Shown here: positions 15,935-23,740 of the stretch, piece after piece
Numbering within the stretch: position 1 is the stretch's first letter
Layout: every line of letters starts with the position of its first letter
Assembly: GCF_000420445.1 (NCBI RefSeq)
Contig: NZ_ATUY01000006.1
Span: 1-64,000, forward strand
Length of the DNA stretch: 64,000 nucleotides
DNA from: Actinotignum urinale DSM 15805
Lineage (GTDB): Bacteria > Actinomycetota > Actinomycetes > Actinomycetales > Actinomycetaceae
Direction of reading: 5' to 3'
Program-made: the position numbers and the translations under genes
The notes under the pieces: model-generated
Told to the model about the DNA's origin: nothing
Seen by the model: the letters and a program-made list of their open reading frames with translations, nothing else
Databases searched by the model: none

Positions 15935-16303
15935 TCACCCTCCCTTTTCGCTCAACCCCTCTTTCTCTACTTGCGTGCTTCCGCTGATATTCACCGGGAA
16001 AGGCAGCTGGATACGTGAACGCACGCGCACCGTCACGAATGTTCCGTTATCCTCATATTCGACATGAACATGCGGGGGTATTCCACTGTGTGCTTGTGCA
16101 GGACTTTTCCCTCGCGCTAGCTGCACAGCAATTTCACGGCTTTGTTCTTGAACATTTCCGTATTCAATTCCCGCGCGAATAACGCCAAGCATCAGAATGA
16201 TAACGAGCGATAAAACCATTAACCCCATGGCAATTTCGCTCGTCACCATGCCTTGTTCCCCGTGGTCAACCATGCCGTTTTTTCGACGGTTGAGGGTTCG
16301 CAT
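15935..16303 (-). CDS. TadE-family pseudopilin (Rv3655c type)
   Basis: About 122 residues. After a basic N-terminus (RTLNRRKNGMVDHGEQG) comes a single membrane segment MVTSEIAMGLMVLSLVIILMLGVIRAGIEYGNVQEQSREIAVQLARG; the E five residues into the segment and the G before MVTSE match the prepilin-type cleavage and recruitment signal of TadE proteins. The rest is a small beta-rich domain. ATG at 16303 lies one base past the DUF4244 stop (TGATATG); a TTG at 16312 would give overlap. It is part of the minus-strand Tad-like operon. Confidence 0.8.
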   Translation of the reverse strand: MRTLNRRKNGMVDHGEQGMVTSEIAMGLMVLSLVIILMLGVIRAGIEYGNVQEQSREIAVQLARGKSPAQAHSGIPPHVHVEYEDNGTFVTVRVRSRIQLPFPVNISGSTQVEKEGLSEKGG

Positions 16304-16304
16304 A

Positions 16305-16511
16305 TCACGCAACCGAGAATGCCTTCTTAAACATTCCAGCGATTAACTCACGTAGCCAATCCTGGCGGGCGGCCCAGATAAGAATTCCTGCAATTGCGCA
16401 AGCTCCCACTGTTCCTATTGCGTATTCCGATGTTGTCATCCCCGATTCCGAGGATGCGGGCATAACGCCATTGAGGTCGTTTCGTCCAAGATACAGTATG
16501 TCGCTATTCAT
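16305..16511 (-). CDS. DUF4244 pilin-like protein (Rv3656c type)
   Basis: A 68-residue protein with SGMTTSEYAIGTVGACAIAGILIWAARQDWLRELIAGMFKKAF: the G-M-x-T-S-E-Y motif followed by a hydrophobic helix is the Flp/TadE-type pilin signature, and the short length matches the Flp major pilin. DUF4244 proteins occur in this position in most actinobacterial loci and are the best candidate for the main subunit. GGAAGG precedes the ATG by six bases. A 216-bp untranslated gap before it suggests its own promoter, as is usual for a highly made pilin. Confidence 0.85.
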   Translation of the reverse strand: MNSDILYLGRNDLNGVMPASSESGMTTSEYAIGTVGACAIAGILIWAARQDWLRELIAGMFKKAFSVA

Positions 16512-16727
16512 GATTTTCCTTCCGATGTGGTTTATGTATTTTTGTCACGTACCCCAAATGAAGATGTACGTTGTTTTATTGCTTTGTTCGCAACCTTGCT
16601 TTATAGCGTTGTTTTTACATCGCTATATGATGTTGTTTTGCCATTATTTCGTATCGCATTGCACGAGTTCATACACCCCGATTTTGCGTTACTTTCACGC
16701 CAGAATTCACGGTTTCACTAGTTTCTT

Positions 16728-17321
16728 CTACCCATAAAAACCCTCCTGCGCTGTAGAAAAAATCAAGGGAATAATCCCCCAACAGATGAAAGCTGGAAGA
16801 AAATTAAACCCTAGAGGCAACGTCACATGCGAACTTAAACGTGCAGCGGCAGCCCTCGTTTCTTCACTTCGCCGGCCTCTAATGCTTTTCGCAGCTCGTT
16901 CTAAAAGGGGCATGGGGGAAGAGCCTCTCTGCCACGCCGGATATAGTGCATCTTTCATTTTGTTGGCTCTGCTGGGAACATGCTCCCAGGCTTCCTCCCA
17001 ACTTCCGCCAAGGAGGAGAAGGGACGCCGTGCGTTTTAACCCCAAGGGTTCCTGCTCTTCCGCCAAGGCATAATCCACAGCACTCAAAGCACCCGGTATC
17101 GAATGCCCAGATTCTAAACTCGCCCGCATAAGATCTGCCAACATTGCGCTGTCAAGGGGTGGCATTCCCTGGTTTTTCTGTACGCCACGCTGCGTCCGTC
17201 GTCGTAGAGAAAAAACTGTTGACGAAAAAACGGAACTTTGGGGTGGATCGGGCGTATAAGGCTTCGGCTGATATATCCAGGCGAGAAACACGCAAACCGC
17301 AGTGAACATTAGGAATCCCAT
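16728..17321 (-). CDS. Type II secretion F-domain membrane protein, TadC-like
   Basis: A 197-residue protein with an N-terminal membrane segment (MGFLMFTAVCVFLAWIY), a central T2SF-type segment (LADLMRASLESGHSIPGALSAVDYAL ... ALYPAWQRGSSPMPLLERAAKSIRG) and a C-terminal membrane part (VTLPLGFNFLPAFICWGIIPLIFS). It is shorter than classic TadC (about 300), as are other actinobacterial Rv3657c-like proteins. ATG at 17321, with AGAAAGGG eight bases upstream, overlaps the tadB-like gene by 13 bases. It should form the inner-membrane platform with the next gene. Confidence 0.82.
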   Translation of the reverse strand: MGFLMFTAVCVFLAWIYQPKPYTPDPPQSSVFSSTVFSLRRRTQRGVQKNQGMPPLDSAMLADLMRASLESGHSIPGALSAVDYALAEEQEPLGLKRTASLLLLGGSWEEAWEHVPSRANKMKDALYPAWQRGSSPMPLLERAAKSIRGRRSEETRAAAARLSSHVTLPLGFNFLPAFICWGIIPLIFSTAQEGFYG

Positions 17322-18100
17322 TTTTTCGCCCTTTCTACGAGCTTGCGAATCCACAACAACCCGCATATTTCACATAGAGTTCCGACGACGAAACACGCCA
17401 CCCCCAGTGGCGAGGTAAATAAAAACTTCAACGGGTTTGCGCCCAGGGCGTAGCCAAGAAAAACGCCACAAAATGGGAGGATCGCCAATAATTTAACGGA
17501 GGACATAGCGCCTGCTATGGCAATGCGACGTTCAGAGGCGGCGCGGGCACTCTCGCTCAGGCCTTGCACGCAGGAATTTAGCATTGTCACGGCGGGTGCT
17601 CCGCGTTGGTAACTCAGGCGGCATATTGCGATAATTGCGGGGATTCCGAGGATGCCGTTGTCCTTTGTGTGGCGTCGTTTTCTTAGCCACGATAAGGTGC
17701 CGCGGTTCTCATGTTCTTCCCATAGTCGGCGCAAAATAGGCGGGACGCCGTGTCTATCGAGCACGTGTTCTTCCGGGATGCCCAGTCCGCGGTGGTGTAG
17801 CGTGTAGCTCCACGCTTCCTTCATGCTACTTCCGGCTTCCATATGCGTCGCAGTTTCCGCAACAAGCATGCCGACGTCAATTTTTGTGGCTTGTTTGCTG
17901 GAGCGTCGCCACAAACGGGTGGGAAAAACTGAGCGTGCGTCGATTGTTTTCTCTGAACCACGAAGCTCGCGGGATTGAGGTACGTGGTTCAGAGAAAACG
18001 GTTTTCGACGACGGGACACAGGTAATCCGCCAGACCGTGGAGCATATATCCATGAAAGACAACTAGCTAGTATGCAAACCAGGATTATTAAGGTTTTCAC
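17309..18100 (-). CDS. Type II secretion F-domain membrane protein, TadB-like
   Basis: A 263-residue membrane protein. The N-terminal hydrophobic segment (VKTLIILVCILASCLSWIY) is followed by a basic linker, the T2SF core (MLVAETATHMEAGSSMKEAWSYTL ... ICRLSYQRGAPAVTMLNSCVQGLSESARAASERRIAIAGAMSSVKLLAILPFCGVFLGYALGANPL) and a last membrane pair. This is the Rv3658c-like inner-membrane platform protein. The GTG at 18100 overlaps the cpaF-like stop (GTGA), so translation is coupled. Confidence 0.85.
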   Translation of the reverse strand: MKTLIILVCILASCLSWIYAPRSGGLPVSRRRKPFSLNHVPQSRELRGSEKTIDARSVFPTRLWRRSSKQATKIDVGMLVAETATHMEAGSSMKEAWSYTLHHRGLGIPEEHVLDRHGVPPILRRLWEEHENRGTLSWLRKRRHTKDNGILGIPAIIAICRLSYQRGAPAVTMLNSCVQGLSESARAASERRIAIAGAMSSVKLLAILPFCGVFLGYALGANPLKFLFTSPLGVACFVVGTLCEICGLLWIRKLVERAKKWDS

Positions 18101-19428
18101 TGCACACCACCTGCCCAACGGGAATGAATCGTTTCCCACCCCGGATATATGGCGCTTTCCCCAGACGCATTGACTTCAAGTGCGGGCACACAGCGAAGTT
18201 TTTCTCCGTCGGATTCCACGAGAGATATCTGCGCAATATAGCGTTTTTGCCCGTGCCGTGCCACGTGAATAACCGCATCGAATGCGCTACACGCCTGGGC
18301 GCGAACCATGTTTTCGCTCATGCCCGCGAGCGCCCCTAATGCCACTAGCCTGTTAGGCACGTCGTGTGCGGAGTTTGCGTGAACTGTTCCCCAGCTTCCC
18401 TGATGTCCGGTGTTGAGCGCGCTAAGAACGTCTCGTATTTCTGTTCCTCGACATTCGCCCAAAATAATGCGGTCCGGGCGCATACGCATGGCTGCTCGAA
18501 CAATGTCGCTGAGATTGATTTCGCCACTTCCTTGGACGTTTGCTTGCCTGGGACGCAAATGCAGAATGTGCGGGTGGCGCGGGCGAAGTTCCGTCGCCTC
18601 TTCAATAACAAGAATGCGTTCATGTGCAGGAACTTCGCTGAGAAGTGCTGAAAGAAGCGTTGTTTTACCGCTCCCAGTTGCACCCGATATGAGCACATTT
18701 GCTTTCTGGTGAATAAATCCACGTAGCACGTGAGCAATATCCGCGTTGAAACTTCCTCGTTCTGCGAGTTCGTCGAGGGTGTAACCTACCGGCCGGTGGA
18801 TACGTAAAGAAATACATGTTCCCTCTTCAGCAAGGGGTGCGAGCACGGCGTGAAGGCGTATTCCGTCGCCAAAAGTTGCGTCAGCAATGGGGCTCGCGTC
18901 ATCTAACCGTGCGCCAGCTTGCGCGGCGAGGCGAACAGCGAGTGCGCGGATGTCTTCTTCTCGCGCCACGTGTGCGCTAAGTTCTTCGTCGACGATAACA
19001 CCATTTCCTCTATCTACCCATACCCCGCGCGTGCCATTGATGAGGATATCTGTGACGTCTGGGGAGTTAACGAGCTTGTGTAGTTGGGCTCCTAATCCTC
19101 CAGCGATGTTCTCTATGTCGTTTGCGTATCCGAGGAGTTTTTTGGCTCCTACAGCGAAGGGTTGGATTTGTGAGATGACTTCTGCGTAATTTTTCCCCTG
19201 TGCGAGGTGGCGACGAATATCTGCAACTTTGGATTGTGAGCCTTCATCTCGATGTTGCACCGTGGATACGTCTGGCATGTAGTGGGCGACGGTGGATACG
19301 TCTGGTATGTAGTGGGCGACGGGCGAACTGGTTGTGCTCGGCATATGCCGTCCGGGGTTTGCGAATACTTTCGCCGCGCCTAATTTATCTGTTTCCTTGG
19401 ACATAGTGGAGTTTCTTGTTGTTCTCAT
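18097..19428 (-). CDS. Secretion ATPase, TadA/CpaF-like (helicase/secretion neighbourhood ATPase)
   Basis: A 443-residue hexameric-type ATPase that should power pilus assembly or secretion. Seen: N-terminal domain with TDILINGTRGVWVDRGNG (conserved CpaF motif) near residue 120, Walker A SGATGSGKTTLLSALL near 250, Asp box/Walker B ERILVIEEATELRPRHPH near 280, and the His box LGECRGTEIRDVLSALNTGHQGSWGTVHANSA near 330. Residues about 35-60 contain a repeated VAHY(I/M)PDVST decapeptide, encoded by a 30-bp duplication. Its ATG overlaps the cpaE-like stop (ATGA). Confidence 0.93.
   Translation of the reverse strand: MRTTRNSTMSKETDKLGAAKVFANPGRHMPSTTSSPVAHYIPDVSTVAHYMPDVSTVQHRDEGSQSKVADIRRHLAQGKNYAEVISQIQPFAVGAKKLLGYANDIENIAGGLGAQLHKLVNSPDVTDILINGTRGVWVDRGNGVIVDEELSAHVAREEDIRALAVRLAAQAGARLDDASPIADATFGDGIRLHAVLAPLAEEGTCISLRIHRPVGYTLDELAERGSFNADIAHVLRGFIHQKANVLISGATGSGKTTLLSALLSEVPAHERILVIEEATELRPRHPHILHLRPRQANVQGSGEINLSDIVRAAMRMRPDRIILGECRGTEIRDVLSALNTGHQGSWGTVHANSAHDVPNRLVALGALAGMSENMVRAQACSAFDAVIHVARHGQKRYIAQISLVESDGEKLRCVPALEVNASGESAIYPGWETIHSRWAGGVQ
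19261..19320. repeat. Two 30-bp direct repeats in the cpaF-like gene
   Basis: 19261-19290 and 19291-19320 are nearly identical 30-bp units giving the peptide VAHYMPDVST / VAHYIPDVST in the variable N-terminal region of the ATPase. The frame is kept. Confidence 0.9.
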
Positions 19429-20639
19429 GCCAAGACGTCTTTCATGAGTGCCCGAATATCTTTTGCCGTTGTGCTTCGACGACGATGTCCGACGTACAAG
19501 CCATGCTCGCAGTCTTGCGTGAAATTTCGAAGTTTCCTAATGACTCTTACCGGGCGGCCCAATTTTTCCGACCACGCCGCCCCCATCCCAAGTGACGACC
19601 CAAGCGCCGCGCACCTCAAAATCGGCGGCCGCCCTCCCCCGTCCTCTTCACACCGCGCCACAGCCTGTTCGAGAGCCATGAATTCACGATATGATTCCCC
19701 GCTGTGGAGGATGAGCACGTCACACCAGTTTTTCCAGGTTGTCATGCTCGGGTTGTGCCCCCATAGAGCTTCACGAGGTAAGTCCACAATGGTTATGGTG
19801 AATGCTTGGGAGAGGGCATCAAGTGCCCATCGTCCTACGTCCCCTCGCCCGGGAACGCCCCCGCGTTCATCTCCTGTGAGAATAGGAATTCCGAGCGCGC
19901 GGGGAAGCGCAGCCGACACTCTGCCCGGAAGGAGAACTCCGTCTTCTTCGCGTATGTCCTGCCATCTCAAACCCGGCGCGTCCTCTATGCCGCAGTATCC
20001 TTCGAGCCCCCACCCGCTCGAATCCATATCAACAAGGCACACGGTTTCTTCCATCATGGAGGTGTGCGAATCTCCTGTAGCGTGGCCGTAACCTTGGCGT
20101 AAAGCGCCAGAAGTAGCCACCCCGCCAAACCCAGCGCCACCAGAACCAACGCCGCCATACCCCGCGTCACCAAATCTAGTAGCCTCGCCCGAACCATAAC
20201 CCGCGCCACTGCCAAACCCAGCCGCACCGCCAAACCCAACAACCTTTTGCGCCTTTGCGCTTTCCCGAATTTCTTTTGCCAACCATATCGCCGTAACGCT
20301 GGCCCCTACGCCTCCATTAACGCCCACAACGCCAATAATTTTCCCGCGCTGGGTTGACCCGGCAGCTACAACGAGCTCCAGCAAATCCTCCTCTTGTTCG
20401 GGAAGCACAATATCGACGCTCCCTTCCGCTAAATACGGCGCATACAGGGGATGGAATTGAGCACGAACCATAGGTTTGCCGGCACGTACTTCAACCAGTT
20501 GCAACACTCCGCCAGGAGCCCGCTGAGACGTCAAAATTGCAGGTTTCACCCCGGCAAGCTCCATCACGTTCCACACGGCTGAGCGCACCGCGTCCGTTGG
20601 TGCGTAAAGAGTAATCAGATGATGAGGTTCAGTAGCCAT
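19425..20639 (-). CDS. CpaE/Ssd-like ParA-family protein of the helicase/secretion neighbourhood
   Basis: A 404-residue protein with an N-terminal receiver-like region (HHLITLYAPTDAVRSAVWNVMELAG) and a ParA-type ATPase domain. The P-loop is degenerate, GVVGVNGGVGASVTAIWLA, with Ala where lysine is expected; this is normal for actinobacterial CpaE homologues (the Ssd group, Rv3660c). CpaE proteins position pili; mycobacterial Ssd affects septum formation. Residues about 130-190 are a Gly/Ala/Tyr-rich insertion (GFGS, GYGS, GYGG repeats) between the P-loop helix and the following LVDMDSSGWGLEGY strand, which I do not expect in the family. ATG at 20639 is preferred over the longer frame to 20741. 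It is the first gene of the operon. Confidence 0.85.
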   Translation of the reverse strand: MATEPHHLITLYAPTDAVRSAVWNVMELAGVKPAILTSQRAPGGVLQLVEVRAGKPMVRAQFHPLYAPYLAEGSVDIVLPEQEEDLLELVVAAGSTQRGKIIGVVGVNGGVGASVTAIWLAKEIRESAKAQKVVGFGGAAGFGSGAGYGSGEATRFGDAGYGGVGSGGAGFGGVATSGALRQGYGHATGDSHTSMMEETVCLVDMDSSGWGLEGYCGIEDAPGLRWQDIREEDGVLLPGRVSAALPRALGIPILTGDERGGVPGRGDVGRWALDALSQAFTITIVDLPREALWGHNPSMTTWKNWCDVLILHSGESYREFMALEQAVARCEEDGGGRPPILRCAALGSSLGMGAAWSEKLGRPVRVIRKLRNFTQDCEHGLYVGHRRRSTTAKDIRALMKDVLA

Positions 20640-20690
20640 GTGCCTAGTGTTGCGCACCTTCGTCGTCCTTATGTGGTGGTACGACGAAAT

Positions 20691-20740
20691 TGTGGATAAC
20701 GTGGAATCTCTAGCAACTTGTGGATAAAGGCTTTTCCACA
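20691..20740 (-). promoter_or_regulatory. DnaA-box pair upstream of the cpaE-like gene
   Basis: TGTGGATAA, the complement of the DnaA consensus TTATCCACA, occurs at 20691-20699 and again at 20719-20727, exactly 28 bp apart. TTTTCCACA at 20732-20740 is a one-mismatch copy in the other orientation. They lie 50-100 bp before the first gene of the Tad-like operon and could act in regulation or as DnaA binding reservoirs. Confidence 0.5.
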
Positions 20741-20927
20741 ACTCTCCACACTCGATGTGGAAATGTACTAGCGGCCACCACCTCCCACCCCTCCCCGCAA
20801 CTCACCGCAAAAGACCCCTATATTTCCAACTTTTTCGTTGTAAAATATGCATAACTATGAAACACACTGATGTAATTCACTGTTTTCACATTTAGCTAAG
20901 GCGTTCATTGAATAAAGGAGCAGCACC

Positions 20928-22247
20928 GTGTCCACTCCCCAAAATCCGTATAATTCTGGGCAACCTCAGCGGTTCGACGACGAAGAAATTCTCGAACCCA
21001 TCGGGGAAGATTTACTGGAACAGCAGGAAACAGTGGCGTATCCGACGTCGGGCGCCACACCTTCAGCCGATTTTTCCGACACACAAACTTCTCAGCTTCC
21101 ACCGCTTCCTATTGATGACCTTGATCGTCAATCCTCTGCTAGCTCAGAGTGGCGGTCAGCTACTTCTTCCTTTGATGCCGAAGCACCGTCCGCAACTCGC
21201 CCGTTCGTAGTGGCTGGCACAAATCCCGCAGGCACAAACCCAGCAGGCACAACCGTCGAGGAAACACTAAGTGGCGCTTCAACAGATTCCGGTGTGAACC
21301 TTCCCGCCATTGACGGAGACGTAGCTCCCACAGATTCCGCCATCCCTTCATCGGCATCCGCGCCGAGGCCCCAGAAAACCGGCGGGTCTACACCCGGCGT
21401 AGACCCTCGCTCTCTCAACGCGCAGACCACCTCAGAACAGAACGATTTCCCTGTTCGCACCTCAATCACAAACGGTTTTTCCGACACGAATATTGATTAT
21501 TCCTACGGTGTAGATGAACCCACCGCAAACCGTGAATACGTAAATTTGGCGCAGGCTGCGGGCGTTGCCGTCACACCTCCTGAAATTGAAACACCTCCGG
21601 CTCAAGAAAGTAAGCCTGTCTCCAAGGCGCGCCGGGCGGAAATCGATTCCGCACCCGTCGCAAAGCCTTTAACCCCGGATGTAGCCGCACGCTGGGCAGA
21701 ATACTCCGACGGCGAAGCAATTCCCGCAGCTCCGAAAAAGCGCCTCTGGACGCATCTGTGGGTCACTCTTGTCACCCTCCTTCTCACCCCTCTAACCTGG
21801 TATGTGCTCTCCGATTCCATTGCTCGCTTTGAAATTTCCCGTCCTAGCGCACTGGAAGCAGCCTCCGTGAATTACGCCGCGGTATTCGAACTCCTTGGCG
21901 GGGTCGCCCTCGTTATCCTCATCGCTCTCCTTGCGCGCCGCTCCACGCTGGGAACGCAACTGTGGGGTTGGTGCATTATGCTCGGTGGCATCTTCTTCCT
22001 CATTTTCCCCAAGATTGGCGTGAAAATTAGTACAGCTCTTTCCGGTTTAGAAGGCCCAACATCAACGATTAATACGACGACGGAAAACTTCGTCCACCAC
22101 TTCTCCCGCGATATCTCCTTTGGCGGTTTCGTCATCTTCGGAGCAATGCTTCTTGCCATAGGTTTCGCCGCACATGGAGCACGCCGCCGTGGAGAAACAC
22201 GCGCCACCGCGCAAACCGCACGTGCCTTGACCGGTACCGACGATTAA
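20928..22247 (+). CDS. Ser/Thr/Pro-rich protein with four C-terminal membrane segments, unknown function
   Basis: A 439-residue protein. Residues 1-265 are hydrophilic, acidic and low in complexity, rich in Ser, Thr, Ala and Pro, with a small repeat (AGTNPAGTNPAGT near residue 93). The C-terminus has four membrane segments: LWVTLVTLLLTPLTWYVL, FELLGGVALVILIALLA, GWCIMLGGIFFLIF and GGFVIFGAMLLAIGFAAHGARRRG. I do not recognise the family; similar long-tailed membrane proteins occur beside Tad loci in Actinomycetaceae, but I cannot confirm homology. Start is GTG at 20928 with AAAGGAG eight bases upstream. It ends before a strong terminator and is transcribed alone, divergent from the secretion operon. 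Confidence 0.75.
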   Translation: MSTPQNPYNSGQPQRFDDEEILEPIGEDLLEQQETVAYPTSGATPSADFSDTQTSQLPPLPIDDLDRQSSASSEWRSATSSFDAEAPSATRPFVVAGTNPAGTNPAGTTVEETLSGASTDSGVNLPAIDGDVAPTDSAIPSSASAPRPQKTGGSTPGVDPRSLNAQTTSEQNDFPVRTSITNGFSDTNIDYSYGVDEPTANREYVNLAQAAGVAVTPPEIETPPAQESKPVSKARRAEIDSAPVAKPLTPDVAARWAEYSDGEAIPAAPKKRLWTHLWVTLVTLLLTPLTWYVLSDSIARFEISRPSALEAASVNYAAVFELLGGVALVILIALLARRSTLGTQLWGWCIMLGGIFFLIFPKIGVKISTALSGLEGPTSTINTTTENFVHHFSRDISFGGFVIFGAMLLAIGFAAHGARRRGETRATAQTARALTGTDD

Positions 22248-22343
22248 CTCCTGGAACGCACGTCCTAGCCCGGCGCAGTTATACGCCGGAGTCGCCCCAT
22301 TGCATTAGCACCTCGGACGTTCGGCCTAGCTTTCCCTCGATGT

Positions 22344-22384
22344 CCCCCGGTTGCGTTTTTACGCGCAGACCGGGGGATTTTCTC
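22344..22384 (+). terminator. Rho-independent terminator
   Basis: CCCCCGGT (22344-22351) pairs with ACCGGGGG (22369-22376), extended by TGCG/CGCA in the loop, followed by ATTTTCTC. It ends the transcript of the membrane protein gene. Confidence 0.85.
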
Positions 22385-22718
22385 TATCGGCATATTTTAG
22401 AACTATTCCATTTACGACGGTGAATGCGCGCCTCACCCTTCTCGTCGCCTTTTGAGCGCGTCTCACATAATGAGAATACCCTTGTTCTTAAACCCGCAAA
22501 ATTCCGCCCTTTTCCACCCGCACAACACACGCCCCTCATTCGTCGTACCTTATCTTTTTTATTCACAACGTCCCCCAGGCGTAAATGGCCCCTATTTTTA
22601 ACGTCAAAAAATACATTTATTCACACAAATTTCAGCGAGTGTTATGAAAGTTGCCTCAATTAATGGCAAAATGTGATGTGAGACCTAATTATGTCATTCG
22701 CAAAAGAAGGAAACAGAT
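22385..22718. other. Upstream region of the crp-like gene, no gene seen
   Basis: About 330 AT-rich bases between the terminator and crp. Frames here are short and lack ribosome binding sites. Near 22673 the sequence AATGTGATGTGAGA contains a TGTGA half-site of CRP/GlxR type without its partner half, so autoregulation is possible but not shown. Confidence 0.35.
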
Positions 22719-23396
22719 ATGGATACCACGGTTCTAAGAACCGTCCCTCTTTTCTGGGAGATGGACGAAGCCAGCTTGGAAGAACTGGGTGGAATGCTTA
22801 CAGAAACTTCCCTTCGCCGCGGGGAATCCCTTTTCCACGAAGGCGATAAAGGCGATCGCCTCTACGTCATTACCGAAGGCAAAGTGAAGCTTAGTCACAC
22901 ATCAGACGACGGGCGCGAAAATCTTCTCGCAGTCCTTGGCCCGGGAGAAATCATTGGCGAACTTTCTCTCTTCGACTTAGGGGCACGTTCCTCTTCAGTC
23001 ACAGCGATTACTCCTACGCACTTATTCTCCCTTTCGCACAAGGACATGAGCGCCTTCCTTGAGACTCACCCGACACTCGCCATGTCGATGTTGCGCGAAA
23101 TGGCGAAGCGCCTGCGCAATACAAATGAAAATCTCGCAGATCTTGTATTCTCCGATGTTCCCGGGCGCGTCGCCAAAGCACTTCTCGATTTGGCCAAACG
23201 TTTCGGTGAGCGCACAGCCGAGGGCATGTATGTTGCCCACGATTTAACGCAGGAAGAGTTGGCACATTTGGTTGGTGCTTCACGCGAAACCGTCAACAAG
23301 TCCCTCGCTGATTTTGTTTCGCGTCGCTGGATTCGCCTCGAAGGGCGTGCGGTTCTCCTGTTGGAGCCGGGTCGCCTTCAGCGTCGAGCACATTAA
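22719..23396 (+). CDS. CRP/GlxR-type cAMP-responsive transcription regulator
   Basis: A 225-residue regulator, the family length. The N-terminal cyclic-nucleotide domain shows the phosphate-binding cassette region PGEIIGELSLFDLGARSSSVTAI (residues about 71-95) with the E and R-S-S that bind cAMP in GlxR and M. tuberculosis Crp (Rv3676). A long dimer helix follows, then a winged helix with VAHDLTQEELAHLVGASRETVNKSLADFVSRRWI near residues 170-205, where R-E-T-V-N-K is the recognition helix of CRP/GlxR. Start ATG has AGAAGGAAAC upstream. Its place after the topA/Tad region matches M. tuberculosis gene order in outline. It probably governs carbon metabolism. Confidence 0.93.
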   Translation: MDTTVLRTVPLFWEMDEASLEELGGMLTETSLRRGESLFHEGDKGDRLYVITEGKVKLSHTSDDGRENLLAVLGPGEIIGELSLFDLGARSSSVTAITPTHLFSLSHKDMSAFLETHPTLAMSMLREMAKRLRNTNENLADLVFSDVPGRVAKALLDLAKRFGERTAEGMYVAHDLTQEELAHLVGASRETVNKSLADFVSRRWIRLEGRAVLLLEPGRLQRRAH

Positions 23397-23437
23397 ACCA
23401 ACTTTTTTACACATGTAACGTCGTTTCGTTAACAAGG

Positions 23438-23475
23438 CATGTCCGTAACTTTCGAGTTGCGGACATGATTTTTTG
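23438..23475 (+). terminator. Rho-independent terminator of the crp-like gene
   Basis: A 13-bp stem from CATGTCCGTAACT (23438-23450) and AGTTGCGGACATG (23455-23467), with one wobble pair and a TTCG loop, is followed by ATTTTTTG. Confidence 0.95.
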
Positions 23476-23544
23476 TACGACGACGGCTACTTACCGCGCC
23501 CGGCACCCCGTCGATAGGGCAAAAACTGCAGGAAAACAACAAGC

Positions 23545-23593
23545 GAAGTGCCCTGGGTATCCCACATATTTTACGGGACTCCCAGGGCACTTC
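23545..23593. repeat. Long inverted repeat between convergent genes
   Basis: GAAGTGCCCTGGG (23545-23557) is exactly complemented by CCCAGGGCACTTC (23581-23593), with a further CCC/GGG pair inside. No T-run follows in either direction. It lies between the convergent crp-like and GPH symporter genes and may stop transcription from the minus strand or protect transcript ends. The rest of 23476-23740 holds nothing I recognise. Confidence 0.6.
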
Positions 23594-23740
23594 ATGTAAC
23601 TATGTATCTTGTAGTTCAGCTACATTCTTCGTACACGATACTTCTTAGGGCATCTCAACACCTATATTTGGCAAAGAGGTAGACATTAGAGGCATTACCA
23701 CAACCAACCCATCTGCCGAGCGTTTATCGTCTTTGATTAC

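Noticed and set aside
19425-20741. Start of the cpaE-like gene at 20741
   Set aside because: The extra 34 residues would be translated from the DnaA-box region and do not resemble the family; ATG 20639 begins the conserved domain.
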